Shown: positions 11,892-24,041 of the stretch, one piece after another
Position numbering within the stretch: position 1 is the stretch's first letter
Layout: the number at the start of each line of letters is the position of its first letter
Assembly: GCA_023231475.1 (NCBI GenBank)
Contig: JALJEE010001600.1
Coordinates: 1 to 64,000 of the forward strand
Length of the DNA stretch: 64,000 bases
Direction of reading: 5' to 3'
Origin: Seison nebaliae
Taxonomy: Eukaryota; Rotifera; Pararotatoria; Seisonacea; Seisonidae
Made by a program: the position numbers and the translations under genes
The notes under the pieces: generated by a model
The model's input: the letters and a program-made list of their open reading frames with translations, nothing else
Told to the model about the DNA's origin: nothing
Database searches by the model: none

Positions 11892-13743
11892 ATTCTAAGT
11901 TGAGAGAAGTTCGTTATCAAACATAAATTGAAGAGTTTGAAAAAAAAGATATTTCTGAATTGAATATCTTCTAAAAAGAATTTGGAATTGAAGAAAATTC
12001 TATTAGGGAAAAAGATTCTATGGATTAATATTATTCTTACCGAACGGAAATTGTTGAAAAGATTAAAATTATTAGTACGAGATTCGTGTAGAAGTTTCAT
12101 CTGGTATTGAATGTAGAAAAAGTGAATTTAATTTTAAATTGACATATTCCAAATAGAGGCAACATGAAATATTCATAGTAAATTTTATAAGATATATTTT
12201 TTGGGTAAACATCAAATCGTTTCGCATTCTATATGACCAGCTAATAAATTATGCAAAGAAGACTGGTGCTATTCATATATGCAATTGTTTTTCAAAGAGA
12301 CATGAAATAAAAGGTTGTTTAATTGACAAATATGAGAAGTACATTCTATGGTGGGTAATGGTGCAGAATGATTGTACATATAATATTTTTATATTTGATC
12401 CATCAATAAATTAACAAATAAATCATAATAGATCAGAAATCGAAACTGTTAATTTATGCGAAAACTGATTCTTAAACTTTACAATTCTTATTATACGTTT
12501 TATTATTATAAACCATTTTGTTTATGAAGAATAACGAATATTTTCGACGACTGCTTAAAGGAACATAGCAGTATAGAAACATTTGAAGGATTTTTTTTCA
12601 GCTAACCAGCAATTTCCATATAGATGGAATATTATTCTGAACATCCTTTGAACTAATTAGTATACATCATCATTAACAAGGAAAATGAACAAAATGTGAA
12701 AATAATACCCGCTTAAAAGAAAACTCAAAAAAATAAACAAAAAAAGTTGTTGTAAATCAGAACGTCGCCAAGGAAAATTTGAAGGGATAGTGTTGGATAT
12801 CGAATTGGAAACTTCTAATTATCAACTAGAAATGTTAAAATAATATACTTGATTCCATAATCATAAAGTCAGAAATTGTGCACTATATTTCTATCTTCTC
12901 AAACAAGACTTCCTATTTATGTCATATTGAAATTGAAATAATTATAAAATTGAGAATAAAAAAAATTAATAATAATCAAAAACACTTTTATTATTATTAC
13001 TAAAATTGTCATATTTCTCATTTAGATTAGACAATTTAAAGAAATCGTATCCGAATTATTGGAAGGACTTCTTCCAAAATTAATTAAATTTTATTAATAA
13101 TATTGTTAATGTCCTATTTATTGATTTGTTGATGATTTTCATAGTTCTTTATTCTCATTAATTTTAAATATGGCACAAGTGCATTGTACTACTCATTGGC
13201 AGTAAAATAAAGAAAAAGAAAAGTTTAGTATGAAAGTATGAAATGAAAATTTTATGCATATTTACTGATGGGATAATAATAAACTTTATACGAAAGTTCG
13301 TCCCACATAAATTTTCTTCATGTCAATTCTAATTTTTGGATATTATATTATTTAAGATCTATATCATTGTCATCTGACTCCCTAGTGAACAGTATATAAT
13401 GGACATCCTTCCCAATTGATTGTGCAGACAAAAATAAACAAACTTTCAAACTATAAAAATAAAAGGAAAATACTGTTTAATGAATTTTTGGAAATTCTAT
13501 TAAAAAAAAACTTATCTGTATGGAAACAGTTAGAAAGGATGAAAAAAATACTATGATCCGAATAAATAACTTATTCTTATGAGACATAGTAAGTCATATA
13601 GTTTAATAAGACTGTTATACATCCTTTTATTCATCCAATTCAATTTTAACCGTTATTTCATCCACATATAATGCACACAGACAAAATATATTATTCCAAC
13701 GACAACCTTTTTCATTAGCACATCTTGAATTCTCAATGAAATT
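11892..13743. other. Large AT-rich intergenic region
   Basis: About 1.85 kb without a supported gene. Many stops in all frames, poly-A/T runs and no motif recognised. It separates the divergent GPCR and C-type lectin genes, so both promoters should lie here. Confidence 0.5.
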
Positions 13744-15282
13744 ATGTCTGCATGGAGCATATGGATAGTTATCGGATACTTTTTTACTTTTCGCATGAAA
13801 TACGTTCTACTTATAATTATCGACGACTGTACAACTAAAGGTATTTTATATCCTGAGCCATGGGTTGAGTTTGCTGGACGATGTTACTTCTTCTCAAAAA
13901 TACCTGCTAATTTCACCGAGTCTATAAGATATTGCTATGCAATGTTAGTTGTTATTAATATACATATTTATATATATGAGAATTAACTATTGAAAAACTG
14001 AAAAAGAAGACAGATTTATATGAGAAGACTGAGAGAAGAGACTTATATCAATCTGAACTGAAATATCACATTCGTGATATCATTGAATGATCAGCAGAAA
14101 AATTAGATTTAATTAAATTTATAATTTGGTATGAAAATTGTTGAATTAGATTAGAATTGTGTTTTCACTAGATTAAATTAAGGGGAATTTTTTTATCATA
14201 CAATCATTCGTCGGATCAAATCCCCCATAATTTCCAATATACGTAAGAAAATTATTTATAAATTAGAAGAATAACAATAAACTAATAATATTACTTATTA
14301 TCATTCACGTATAATATTCTTTTCCTGAATGAAGGTCATCAGATTTGGTTTATATCGAAACCGAAAGGGAATTCGAATGGATTCAACGAATTGCATGGCA
14401 AAATGCATGGCCAGTAATGAAGAACCGACTGGTTCGTCTAGAAACTGTTAAATTAATGAGATATCAATCGATCTACAATGAAGATATCGAACAAATTCGA
14501 AACTTAATTTTCGATGTTTCTAAAGAACGGACTTTACAGAAAGGTATGGTTTTCTCTCACGAAAAAATTTGTTAATATCTGTTTTGCATGAATTTGCAAG
14601 AGAAGAAATGGAAATCCACCAGTCGCTTCAAGACAGATAAAACACCGGTGATGATTTTTGCCTTTTCTTCTAATTTAACAAGATTTTTCTTCCTGTTTCT
14701 AATAAATAGAAAACGAAAATTATATTATTCAATTTAAAGAAACGGATATTGCCCGTCGGTTATTACATAGGAGCATACGATTTCAGAGGGAAGAACGATG
14801 ATGTATATTGGATTAATAACCACCCATCAAAGTATCGTTTTTATCTTTTTTTCCCTTATATCCATATGATGTGGAAATTATTTGGCAATTATGTTGAAAT
14901 TTCATTTCGATTTGTTTTATTTCGGAAAGAAGAAATTTCTTCCATCTCAAACTAATACAAGACGACACTTGTACATTTGATGACATGTTAGAAAAATGTG
15001 ATAAACACCTTCACATTATGATGACTAACAAACAAAATATGAAAATGATTAATTTCTAATGTGAGACTTTTAATTGTGAAATATAATGATTATCTCGCAT
15101 ATCTTCTCTTAGAGTGCGTCGATGGGGCAAAGGTGAACCAAATGACGCGACTGGATCTGAAAGAGCAACAGCGCTCTTATGGGAACTCGGCTATCTGTGG
15201 GGTGATGTGAAAGAAGATGAAGAACTTTATTTTATTTGCAAAGCACCCATATTTAAAGACAGAGAATTTCCTCGAAAACAAG
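13744..15282 (+). CDS. C-type lectin domain protein, at least four exons
   Basis: Exons: 13744-13943, 14335-14548, 14740-14836, 15115-15282. Spliced together they give a hydrophobic N-terminus followed by a C-type lectin fold: PWVEFAGRCYFFSK and NFTESIRYC (first conserved cysteines), LVYIETEREFEWIQ, YYIGAYDFRGKNDDVYWI (the WIG-like core), RWGKGEPND (EPN, the calcium/mannose-type motif) and LWGDVKEDEELYFICKAP (W-x-D and the final cysteine). The EPN and W-D pattern suggests it may bind calcium and sugar. Introns here are long for this window (about 190-390 nt). The 3' end is unresolved: the frame leaves exon 4 at a GTTTGT donor and does not join directly to the PAN-like exon at 15868. Exon 2/3 edges are moderately sure. 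Confidence 0.72.
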
Positions 15283-15793
15283 GTTTGTTCCTTTTCTTTC
15301 CCATAATTCTTTCTTGAAAATATTTATAATGAAACTGGAGATGAAACTACACATATTGTGCACATACTTTCTATATAATCATTATTGCCACTTCACCCTT
15401 ATGAGGTAATGGGTAATATCAATTAATTTAGTCCATCTTAGAGGATATCCTATTTTATATTGGCTTCAATACATTCAATTTCTCTTCAATATTCACTGGA
15501 AATGTCAGACAAATTTTTGGTCAATCCATCCTCACCAGATCCAACTCATGAAAATCCCTCCAATTTACAATGAAATAGCAACTTTCTCGAAATTATTCCA
15601 TAATCTAATCAAACACAAACAGATTCTTCCCTTCATAATGTCTTCCCATTATTTATTTATTACACAGCGAATTATTAAAAATGGAAAAGAAAAACTAATT
15701 GAATTCGACAAACGAAAAAATTTATTATTATTAAACGGACGAAATAAGCAGCGGATTATCTAATATTGAATGATTTTCATGGAATAAACAAAT
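15283..15793. other. Unassigned stretch between lectin exon 4 and the PAN-like exon
   Basis: It probably is intron or contains a further small exon of the lectin gene. An open frame at 15548-15763 shows no domain. Confidence 0.3.
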
Positions 15794-16207
15794 ATGACAA
15801 AAATGATTCCACGCGAAAAACATTTTTGTCCTTCTCGATTTAATTTGTTTTGTTTAGTTCATTTTAGGTATCAAACATCAGGGACACCTCAAGCTCTTTC
15901 ACAAATAACACGTGAATCCAATGTGTTCTCTGGTGATCGTTGTGCGGCACTCTGTCATAAAGATCAGACATGTTTCGGATTTACTTATCAGCGATCGACC
16001 GTTTTCAAGACTAAAGTCTTCCACAACAACAGCATGGTGACGAATAGTTCTGTTATCAAACTAAGAAATGTACCTTTGATCGTTGACGGATTGATAATGA
16101 AAGTTGGGAAAGGAAAGAACGTAACACGACCGATATGTTCATTATATCAATATTTTTATTCATTCCATGTTGATTATACGCCAAACAACTTTCTTGAAAG
16201 ATATTAA
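15794..16207 (+). CDS. PAN/apple-like exon, separate gene or 3' part of the lectin gene
   Basis: The useful part begins near 15868, after a TTTTAG acceptor. It encodes SGDRCAALCHKDQTCFGFTYQ and, further on, RPICSLYQ: the C-x3-C-x5-C-x-x-F-x-Y ... C-x-L spacing of PAN/apple domains, which bind proteins or carbohydrate outside the cell. If translated from the ATG at 15794 it would have a weak hydrophobic N-terminus (FNLFCLVHF). Its frame does not fit directly onto lectin exon 4 (phase 1 versus phase 2), so either a small exon is missing or it is its own gene. The domain call is an inference from cysteine spacing. Confidence 0.5.
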   Translation: MTKMIPREKHFCPSRFNLFCLVHFRYQTSGTPQALSQITRESNVFSGDRCAALCHKDQTCFGFTYQRSTVFKTKVFHNNSMVTNSSVIKLRNVPLIVDGLIMKVGKGKNVTRPICSLYQYFYSFHVDYTPNNFLERY

Positions 16208-17021
16208 GTCGTTATAAGTCCAAATGATTTTTTTATAACACATTTCTTTGAGTTTAAAGTTTCCATTTTTGTTAAATAAATTCTTTTTTATTTCTCCGTC
16301 TTATCTTTGTCTTTCACGTCTTACTTTCAGAATCTCAGACGTCGATAAAATGCTTGAACGACGAAATGGTTTGTAGACTTTGGTAGTTGGCTGCTGAAGG
16401 TCGAACTGACGATGAAAATTGTAGATGGATTACCTTGCGAGATTGCCTTTGTACCATCTCAAACGTAAATTAACCAACAGATGTAAACAAAATTAGAGAC
16501 GGGAAAGTTAGGGAAGGTCGAAGGGAATATGGTTGGGAAATAGTTTAGTGGAGCGTTTAAATAAATTGATTGAAATTAATTTAGGAAAATAAATTTACTA
16601 ATTTAGATATTACTATCTATCCCAATCGATTATCTAGTCGATTTTCACTACAATCTATTAGTAGATGTACATGGAATAAATGGTGGAAACTACATGTTTT
16701 AACATGACACACCATCAAGGAATAAAGAGAAAAAGAGAGTGGTTATAATTCATGAAGCAATACTGGGATGGTGGAAAGTGTGATTCATTTCCCATTTCCA
16801 CCTAGAGTAATTGAAATAAAATGTGTGAGTTGAAAAGTTTGTAGTTCTGATACGATTTCTTTAGTGAAATGTAATGATAATGTAAGTTGGATGAATACGC
16901 ATAGTTATATTGCAAGATTGTTGCTTTCTTTTTCCCACCACAGTTTACATAAATTGTAATATTTCTAATAAATCTAGGAGATTTTATATTTTCTTGTAGT
17001 ATATCTAATAACTAATCTAAT
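16208..17021. other. Intergenic DNA
   Basis: No coding region recognised. It should hold the promoter of the SPRY gene. Confidence 0.4.
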
Positions 17022-17981
17022 ATGGAACACGTAACGGATAAACATCAACATTCTTCCACTTATCCAACGGATGTGACGAGTACATTGTTCCTTGCGAACG
17101 GTAACTTACTAGCAGCAATTCGAAGCACATCAACAACGAAAAAGAAAAAGAAGAAGAATGTAGATTATAAAAAAATTACGTGTTCAATTCCATCGGATGT
17201 AATGAAAATCATCAATCGTCCCATCAACACATATTGTATCTTAGCGAAGCATATGTGGAATTATCGGAATTTCAGTCAATTTTATCCATCTGCAAATGAC
17301 GTATTCTGCGCTTGTCATACATCGAACAATTTGGATTACTTGTTTGGAAAGAAAGCATTTCCTCTCCACGAGAAAGGCGTACATGTGTGGGCTTTCATTT
17401 GGTGTAGTTGTCAACGAGGAACGGATGCCAGTGTGGGCATCTGTACTAATAAGAATGACAACGAAAACACGACGAATTATATGAATAAAGTAGATTGGTG
17501 GAGGTGGAACTTAAGCCAAGGCTCCTTCTTACATAATAGGAAACGTTTTACTAATTATCCGAAATCACTGAGCGTGGAAACGATGTACGTATTGAGCGAT
17601 GCATTTTTGATGATATTAAACTTGAATGAAAACTACTTGGCATTCCTCGATCAAGGACAATTCGTTGGAAAAATTAAATTGGACTTGGATTGTTTAGATA
17701 CCCAAACTGAATTGTGTCCCGTCGTTACAACGAGTGATGAGAACAGTCAAGTGACCATGTATTACGTTGGCTCTTCTCAACCTGATAATGAAATTGTATC
17801 GAACACTCGAAAAACAAATGAACGAAGCAAATCGTCCAGAAGGAAACACACGAGAAAATGCCTGGGAAATACAGTGAATCATCAGATTTGTCAAAATTCT
17901 TCTTCATGCGGATTCACCAATCTTATCAGTGTCAATTCATCTCGTTTGTGTTCTCATCGGCTTTATTGTGAAGGTCAATAA
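17022..17981 (+). CDS. SPRY-domain protein resembling SPSB (SPRY/SOCS-box) proteins
   Basis: A single open frame of 319 residues. The central part matches the SPSB1/2/4 SPRY domain: HEKGVHVWAFIWCSCQRGTDASVGICT (the family has H-x-W ... QRGTHAVVGV), WWRWNLSQGSFLH, NYP, then a LNENYLAFLDQGQFVGKIKLDLDCL segment like the family's L-x-x-x-x-x-G-x-Y-L-G, and CPVVTTSDENSQVTMYYVG. In known relatives this domain holds a target protein for ubiquitination by an elongin/cullin complex. The usual C-terminal SOCS box is not visible: the tail is basic (RSKSSRRKHTRK) and cysteine-rich, with no elongin-C-binding pattern. Either the SOCS box is lost or it lies in an exon I did not find. A lysine run (KKKKKK) lies near residue 45. 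Confidence 0.72.
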   Translation: MEHVTDKHQHSSTYPTDVTSTLFLANGNLLAAIRSTSTTKKKKKKNVDYKKITCSIPSDVMKIINRPINTYCILAKHMWNYRNFSQFYPSANDVFCACHTSNNLDYLFGKKAFPLHEKGVHVWAFIWCSCQRGTDASVGICTNKNDNENTTNYMNKVDWWRWNLSQGSFLHNRKRFTNYPKSLSVETMYVLSDAFLMILNLNENYLAFLDQGQFVGKIKLDLDCLDTQTELCPVVTTSDENSQVTMYYVGSSQPDNEIVSNTRKTNERSKSSRRKHTRKCLGNTVNHQICQNSSSCGFTNLISVNSSRLCSHRLYCEGQ

Positions 17982-19499
17982 TATCAGAATACCCATCACA
18001 TACAATGCTAATAATATTGTTCTTATAATCATTATCACCTTTTTATCAATATTATCCGATGAGACTGAAGAGTGATGAAGAAAAGAAAGAAAAAGAAAAG
18101 AAGTTCAACACCTAAAGTTCGAGATGTTTTATATTGAATGATGATTATCAAGCAGTTCACTCTTATTCCGATGCTTCACATTGGAAGGAATGATTCGCTG
18201 ATGAGAGACGAACAATAACGAGGGATGACATCGAGATATTTGACAGGCAAATGAAAACAACCTGTGTCCAATGTGTTATTTTTTAAAAAGTCGTTATGCA
18301 TCTCATTATGTGGACATCGAAAATGTTTGTGTCGTTGACAAAATTCGAAGAAAAATACAAAAGGTGTCACTTTTAATTTTAATCATCAATTCGTACATTA
18401 TTTGCTCGAAAATGATCATCAGCATTTCTTTTCTAATTAATTTTATTTTAATCAAATGCTTTCTCTTCTTTCTCCACCAACTTCTTCTTTCTTTTTACTT
18501 TTCCTCCCACAAGAGGATCCCACTGTTTCTAATTATTATTAATATTATTATTGACCACAGTCTAACAAGAAAATCAATTTTCAAGAAAGAAAGATGAACA
18601 ATAAATATTCAGAAAAATTTTATATTATCTTATTTTTTTCAACATATGAACCATTTTAACATATTTTATCTCTGTAAATTACTCCAAATGATTTCTTCCC
18701 AATTTTCATTGATCTAATTAATTCTCTATTATTCAATAAACAAATTATAATGGTACTAAATTTTTGTTCGTTATGAAAGTCATTCAGAGAAAAAATCATA
18801 TTTCTTCTTCACTTCATTTACAAATCTAGAGAAGATTTGATGAGACCAAAATGCTATGATATTCTTTTAATATCATCAATCTTCACTAATTTTCTTCGGA
18901 CTGTATCATTTTCATTCAACTTTATAGTTTATTGGAACAACATTTTTGTGCACAAATCACAAAATTGGAAAATAATTTTTTATGATTCATTTCCTACACA
19001 ACAACTATAGTGGAAAGAGTAATCTCATAAAAATATCATATTTTCCGACAGACTGAAATATCATGTTTACCAATCTTTGAGAATGTCTACTGGAATTGAT
19101 TTCCCTGGAATTTCTTTTTGTGAATTTATAAATTGTTCAAATTGGGTTAGACATTTCACATGGATCAACTACAATGAGAGAAGGTCCAACAACAAATAAA
19201 TTTTTCATCATACACAAAAATACAAAATTTCTAAATATAAACCGTTGTCAATAGTAACTTATTCGGTTACCACTTCTAATCTGACTGAAAGTTGAGTAGA
19301 ATAATTCTGAAAAAAAAATCTAAGAATATTTATCGTTTCTTTGTTTCTTTGTTTTCTTGATTCTTCATCACTGTTTCTATAACAACTTATCAAATTTGAC
19401 GATTAGCTTGAATGGGATTAGGTGGAAATACATAAAATTTTATTCGAAACTCAAATATCAGAATTCAAATTGAAGGAAACTTCATAATTCTATTACCAA
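17982..19499. other. Intergenic DNA
   Basis: About 1.5 kb. An open frame at 18271-18597 (+) is very hydrophobic and has no recognisable match, signal or exon neighbours, so I treat it as chance in AT-rich DNA. Confidence 0.4.
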
Positions 19500-20234
19500 A
19501 TGGGTGGTACCGAGGCAGCACATTTCGAAGCAAGACGCCGACAACATATTTTGGATAAGCGTCACGCTCATCACATTACATATAAGCAAGTTGTTTTATA
19601 ATATCATAATTCAATTGAAAAGTTTTCTCTTGTTCTCCAAACAACTCACTTCAAGTTTAGAATACATTAAATGACACGAGTAATGTTTCAAAGATGCCTT
19701 ATGTGGAAACGTTGACACCGAAAGTGTCGAGAGAGTTTCCTAAAATTACGGAAATTTCTGGACGTTTAACCAATTTGGTGGGCGGTACAAATCGAGGAAG
19801 AAGGAAGGAGAATAATTTAAGAAATTCGTTAGTTTTTTTTCAGTTCATTCATTATTTATTCATTTTCAAGGTTGGACGAACTAGAATTAAGTAGAATAAT
19901 TAATTCTCATATTTACTCGAAAAACGATCAAATCTCACAAATTCTTTCACCCTGGCCAGATGAGAAACATCGAACGCCAAAAACTTTAACTTTAGAAACT
20001 GTTTTCAAACCAAAAGGAGTGAATGGACCACAATATAGTTCGTCAATTGATGTCGATTTAGAGAATCCTCAATACATTCCAAGTCGAACATATGGGAAGA
20101 AAATTCAATCGCAACATTCGAAAAGGAAGATTCCTGGGAGAACTAAAGAGTTACACTTTCCCCTAGCAGTTCTACTCTTAATTCATGATCGTTTAGAAAT
20201 GAACAATTTCGTCTATTCCCACCACTTGACTTAA
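19500..20234 (+). CDS. Unrecognised protein, three exons
   Basis: Exons 19500-19589, 19694-19827 and 19871-20234 join in frame (introns start GTTGTT and GTTAGT) to give about 195 residues. The protein starts MGGTEAAHFEARRRQHILDK, is basic and hydrophilic, and has no signal peptide or membrane segment; the C-terminal half contains PKTLTLETVFKPKG and many S/T/P. The small hydrophobic patch FPLAVLLLIHD near the end might be an unrecognised intron boundary. I do not recognise the family. The clean phases of both introns argue that it is a real gene. Confidence 0.55.
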
Positions 20235-20382
20235 ATTCAACATCACCAATGCTACACAATCGATTTAGTTCGAAAGATTATCTAATGCAATGGTAAGAAG
20301 AAGAAAGAATATTTTGAACTATAAAAATTTTATACGTATGTCTTTTTCTTCATTGTTGTTCATCGGCAGATAAATGAAATAT

Positions 20383-22363
20383 TTAAGCTCGATAGGAAGT
20401 GGAATTATTGTCCATATTATAATCTTTTGATTTGCTTTGACATTTACATCGGTATTTGAATGTGATACATCTCAACACAAAATCGTCATATCCCAATAAG
20501 AGAGCTGAAATTAAGAGACATCCATGTGCTGTCCATGAATAGATGTAGCCCAATTTCCAAGTGACTTTCAAATCTAAATAATTTTCGATAGTTCCATTTC
20601 GAAGATATGTACAAGTTGACGCTAAGTCATTGTCAATCTTCTTCAATTGATCTGATAAATTTATTAGATAGTTGTTCGGCATCAGAGTGAAAGCAATCAT
20701 GACGGAAATACCTAAAATAACTATGAGATTCATTAGTTAATTTTTATAAGAATTAATCAAGCCAAAAATATGTGTAACATGCAGCTAACATAGCTTCGGA
20801 AGCTGAATGGAAATAATATGATTTGTCATTCGGTAATGATCTTTGATTATTCTTTCGACATACGAATGATACAATTATCAATATGATTCCTAAGATGACC
20901 AGAGATATTGTCAACAAATTCAAACAAACAATTGCGTCATGCCAATCTAGAAAAAAAACTACAATTAGATAATAGAGAGGAAAGGGAGTGACCTGCTTTG
21001 AAGAAAATCATAAATCTTGCATCTTCCAAGAAATTGATGGTTGATCGAACAGTTTGTGTTAAATTCTTTTCCAATTCTTGACTATTCCATGTTTCATCCA
21101 TCAACAGTAGACTAGCTGATGTTGGTAAACGAACCATGACTAAACCGATATCCAGTTGAATATGTGTTATAACGGGTGGCTTGCTATCTGCAATTTTACG
21201 AAAACATCCCAACATTTATCGAAAGGTTTTATGAGAAAATTAATTTAACAATAAATCACTTTCAACCATTGACAGTGGAATAAGCTGATGATTAAGAATG
21301 AGAAGGAGATTAGTTGGAAAAGGAAACCGATCAAACGGATTTCCTTCGTAAATGGTGGTTGCCAAATATATGATTGTAGTACATCGTTGAAATGAACTTT
21401 TTGCGATGTGGGATACATGTAATTCGTTTGTTTTGTGTCATTTGTAGAAGTTGTATATGAATCTTTTAAGTCATTTTTGATTGATGATGAATCAGAATAT
21501 AAAACGTTTTGAGCTTTCTTCTTTGCTGCTATTTGTTGTTTGGACCATTCATGCCAAGAGGGAAATTGAGTAAGTGAAGCATTCTGAAATAATTTCATTT
21601 CATCATTCTCATCTCGATTATCCACTGGAGTCAATATACTATTCTTCTTCGCATATTCAATAATTCCAATTACATTAGATGGATCGATTACGAAATGGGA
21701 AACTCGACGATTCTTTCTCTTATTCGAATTCTTCCTTCGAATCGACGACGCTGCAACCAACATATCTTCTGAATTGCCACTTTTACAAATGCTCTTCTTT
21801 CCATCATTCTTATCAATATAATTAAACTCATCATCTATTATCTTATCAGTGAGATTTTCTTCTAAATTTCCTGAATTTATTATTACATCAGTACTCTTCC
21901 GTTTTCGTATACCTGAATTCTTCCCGACAATTTCATTAATTATCGAATCATCAACATCATCATCATCATCATCATCAACAACAACAACATCATCATTGTT
22001 CGGTAATGTATTATCTGATAGAATTGTTGTTTGCGAATGTAAAGATTTCATATTATTCTTATTTGAAATATATTTCCTCCTCTTTTCTCCAATCTCTGAT
22101 AGTTTTTTGGGAGAAATTAAATTTTCATCTTTTCTTTTCAAATCTTTTATTCGTTTATCACTCACAGAAGGTTTCGATGGTTTTGGAATTTCTTCAACTA
22201 TTCTTTTCTTCTTTTCAAATTTCTTATCGTTCGACGATTTTTTTGTCTTCTCCTTTAACTTCTTTTCTTCATTTTTCGCCAATTGAAGTAATTTGGGCCT
22301 TTCAACACTCTTTGGTGTTTCATGAATATCAAATAAATCGATAACAGAATCCGAATCAGACAT
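20383..22363 (-). CDS. Charged N-terminal region joined to a four-pass membrane domain
   Basis: Exons: 22363-21267, 21183-20993, 20946-20779, 20711-20383. The first about 325 residues are highly charged and low-complexity, with K-rich clusters, a run of seven aspartates (VVVDDDDDDDVDD) and RKRK/KRKNRR patches that look nuclear. Then follow four membrane segments: LIGFLFQLISFSFLIISLF, a loop, LLTISLVILGIILIIVSFVC, ISVMIAFTLM, and WTAHGCLLISALLLG, with a loop between the last two carrying an N-glycosylation site (NGT). The splice from TM1 to the rest is my inference: donor GTTGAA and acceptor GATAG keep the frame. The second intron starts GTCACT, one of two non-GTT donors. No family recognised. 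It could also be two genes: a nuclear-type protein and a tetraspan protein. Confidence 0.55.
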
Positions 22364-22548
22364 TAGATATTTTTGGTTAATTCACGAAAGATATAAAGTT
22401 TCAACAACAATTATTATGAACAATAGACAATGTAAATGATGAAGACTACTGAATTATTTCATAAAAATAATTTCCATTGAAATAAAAAGAAACGAATTAA
22501 ATGAAGAAGAAAAAAGAGAAAGAAGAAAGAAGCAGATGGTATACTCAT

Positions 22549-23767
22549 TCATTGTAAATCAACATAACATCGTCTATAAGAATGAAACATTTGGGCACGT
22601 CGTTTTTTCAGTCGGGCATCATCATTTCTACAAAAGACACTGCACCATAATTCTCCACAATAATCGTCAATCGAGTTCAGTTTGGCGTAAGGAATCCTAT
22701 CAGATTTTCGACATTTCTTCCTAATACAAAGTAATTTCACAAAATCCTTTTCTGCAGCTCTCTGCAACGCCTCCGAATGTAAATCATCGAACTTTGATAA
22801 CCAGAAATAAACAAGCGGATGAAAATTTGTTAGAAATTTGATGTTTGAAAGTTTCAACGGAAAAGCAAATTTTCCAAAAGAAAATTCTCCGTTACAAATA
22901 AATTATTCAAGAAAAAAATTAGAAAATGTGAAGTAAAATGAGAAAAGAACAAACTTCGATCCAAGGAACATAAGTGACGCCAGCCTTATCAGTTTCCATA
23001 TGGAGATATTCCGTAAAATTTTCTAATAACTCCTCTCTCTTCTTAGCACATTGACGTAAATTCTCAAATTCTACGTATGTCTTACTGGCACATTTACGTG
23101 AAGCGGTTAGAAAGATATTAGTATCTTGTGCGACTCGAGTAAATTCATCTGCTGCCAAACTCGCGTTGCCGGAGAAGGTGTCTTTGAATAATGGATAATC
23201 GAAATAATTTCTACTCATACTACAACTCATGAAATGTAAGACTGAATATAATTTATTAGTGATATGATTCGTCATCCTCATGATATCTGCTAAAGTATTC
23301 AACATATATTTCGATTCAAGATATTGAACAAATTTCGTATAATATAATAAAGAACATGCGTGTAACCGATTACCGTAACATTCATCAGGTCCATGTTGAC
23401 ATTCTAATTGTCCATCAACAATTTTAGCATTACCAAATGGCATGAATTGGATGGTTGGCATATCTCTTCGACATCTGAGCGGTGCCTTCTCTTCATATGA
23501 ACGCAAATGTGCAATCAAATTATCAACTTGCGAATAAAAGAAACTGAAACAATCATCACAATGTGTCTCGTAATAAATTTTGATTATTTCCGGTAATTTT
23601 TCTAATTCTTCAATATTCTCCTTATCATCAAAATATCGTGCAATTCTCCTCTTATGTAATGCGTAAAGTGGATTTAATTTGAACTTGATTGAAAGCATTT
23701 GAATTCTAATAGTGACTTGCAAGATGAGAAAAATTATGAGAAAAGTATTTTGCAAATCAATTCTCAT
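22549..23767 (-). CDS. IFI30: GILT-like thiol reductase
   Basis: Two exons, 23767-22955 and 22791-22549, with a 163-nt intron starting GTTTGT. The product would be a secreted or lysosomal thioredoxin-fold enzyme that reduces disulfides at acid pH. It shows a hydrophobic signal segment (residues 8-24), the active-site CDDC at residues 70-73, the family helix MPFGNAK, and the GILT signature CQHGPDECYGNRLHAC at 123-138. The intron is fixed by joining VPWIE to FDDLHSEALQRA, which matches the family's PW-I-x-x-N-G-x-H-T-E-x-x-Q. The N-terminal part before the CxxC and a cysteine-rich, basic C-terminal tail of about 50 residues are longer than usual. Confidence 0.88.
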
Positions 23768-24041
23768 AATAATTCTGTTGATTATTTTTTGGACGACTGT
23801 TGACGATATATATTTTAACTTCTCTTCATGGAATCTTCATTCATAATTTAATTTGAAGAAAACGTTGAACATACTAAAAACCATTACTTTATAATCGTTT
23901 CTAACGACATTCTTATTGTCAACCGTTCTTCAACGGTTCATCAACAATTTTTTCAAAAATACAAAGTTGAATAAAATTTACGTTCGGGACTTTTAAGAGG
24001 AGACAAATTAAATTTATTTGAAAAAATTTTCCAATTAGTAA

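Noticed and set aside
11888-12100. Extra frame upstream of the GPCR
   Set aside because: Low complexity (F/N/R), no signal peptide; the GPCR start at 11891 is better.
16321-16560. Possible small exon in the lectin downstream region
   Set aside because: Neither strand gives a convincing frame with GTT donor and acceptor.
18271-18597. 108-codon hydrophobic frame (+)
   Set aside because: AT-rich translation gives many F/I/L/S codons; no start context, homology or exon partner.
21849-22286. Serine/phenylalanine-rich frames opposite the tetraspan gene
   Set aside because: Shadow of the lysine/aspartate-rich coding strand.
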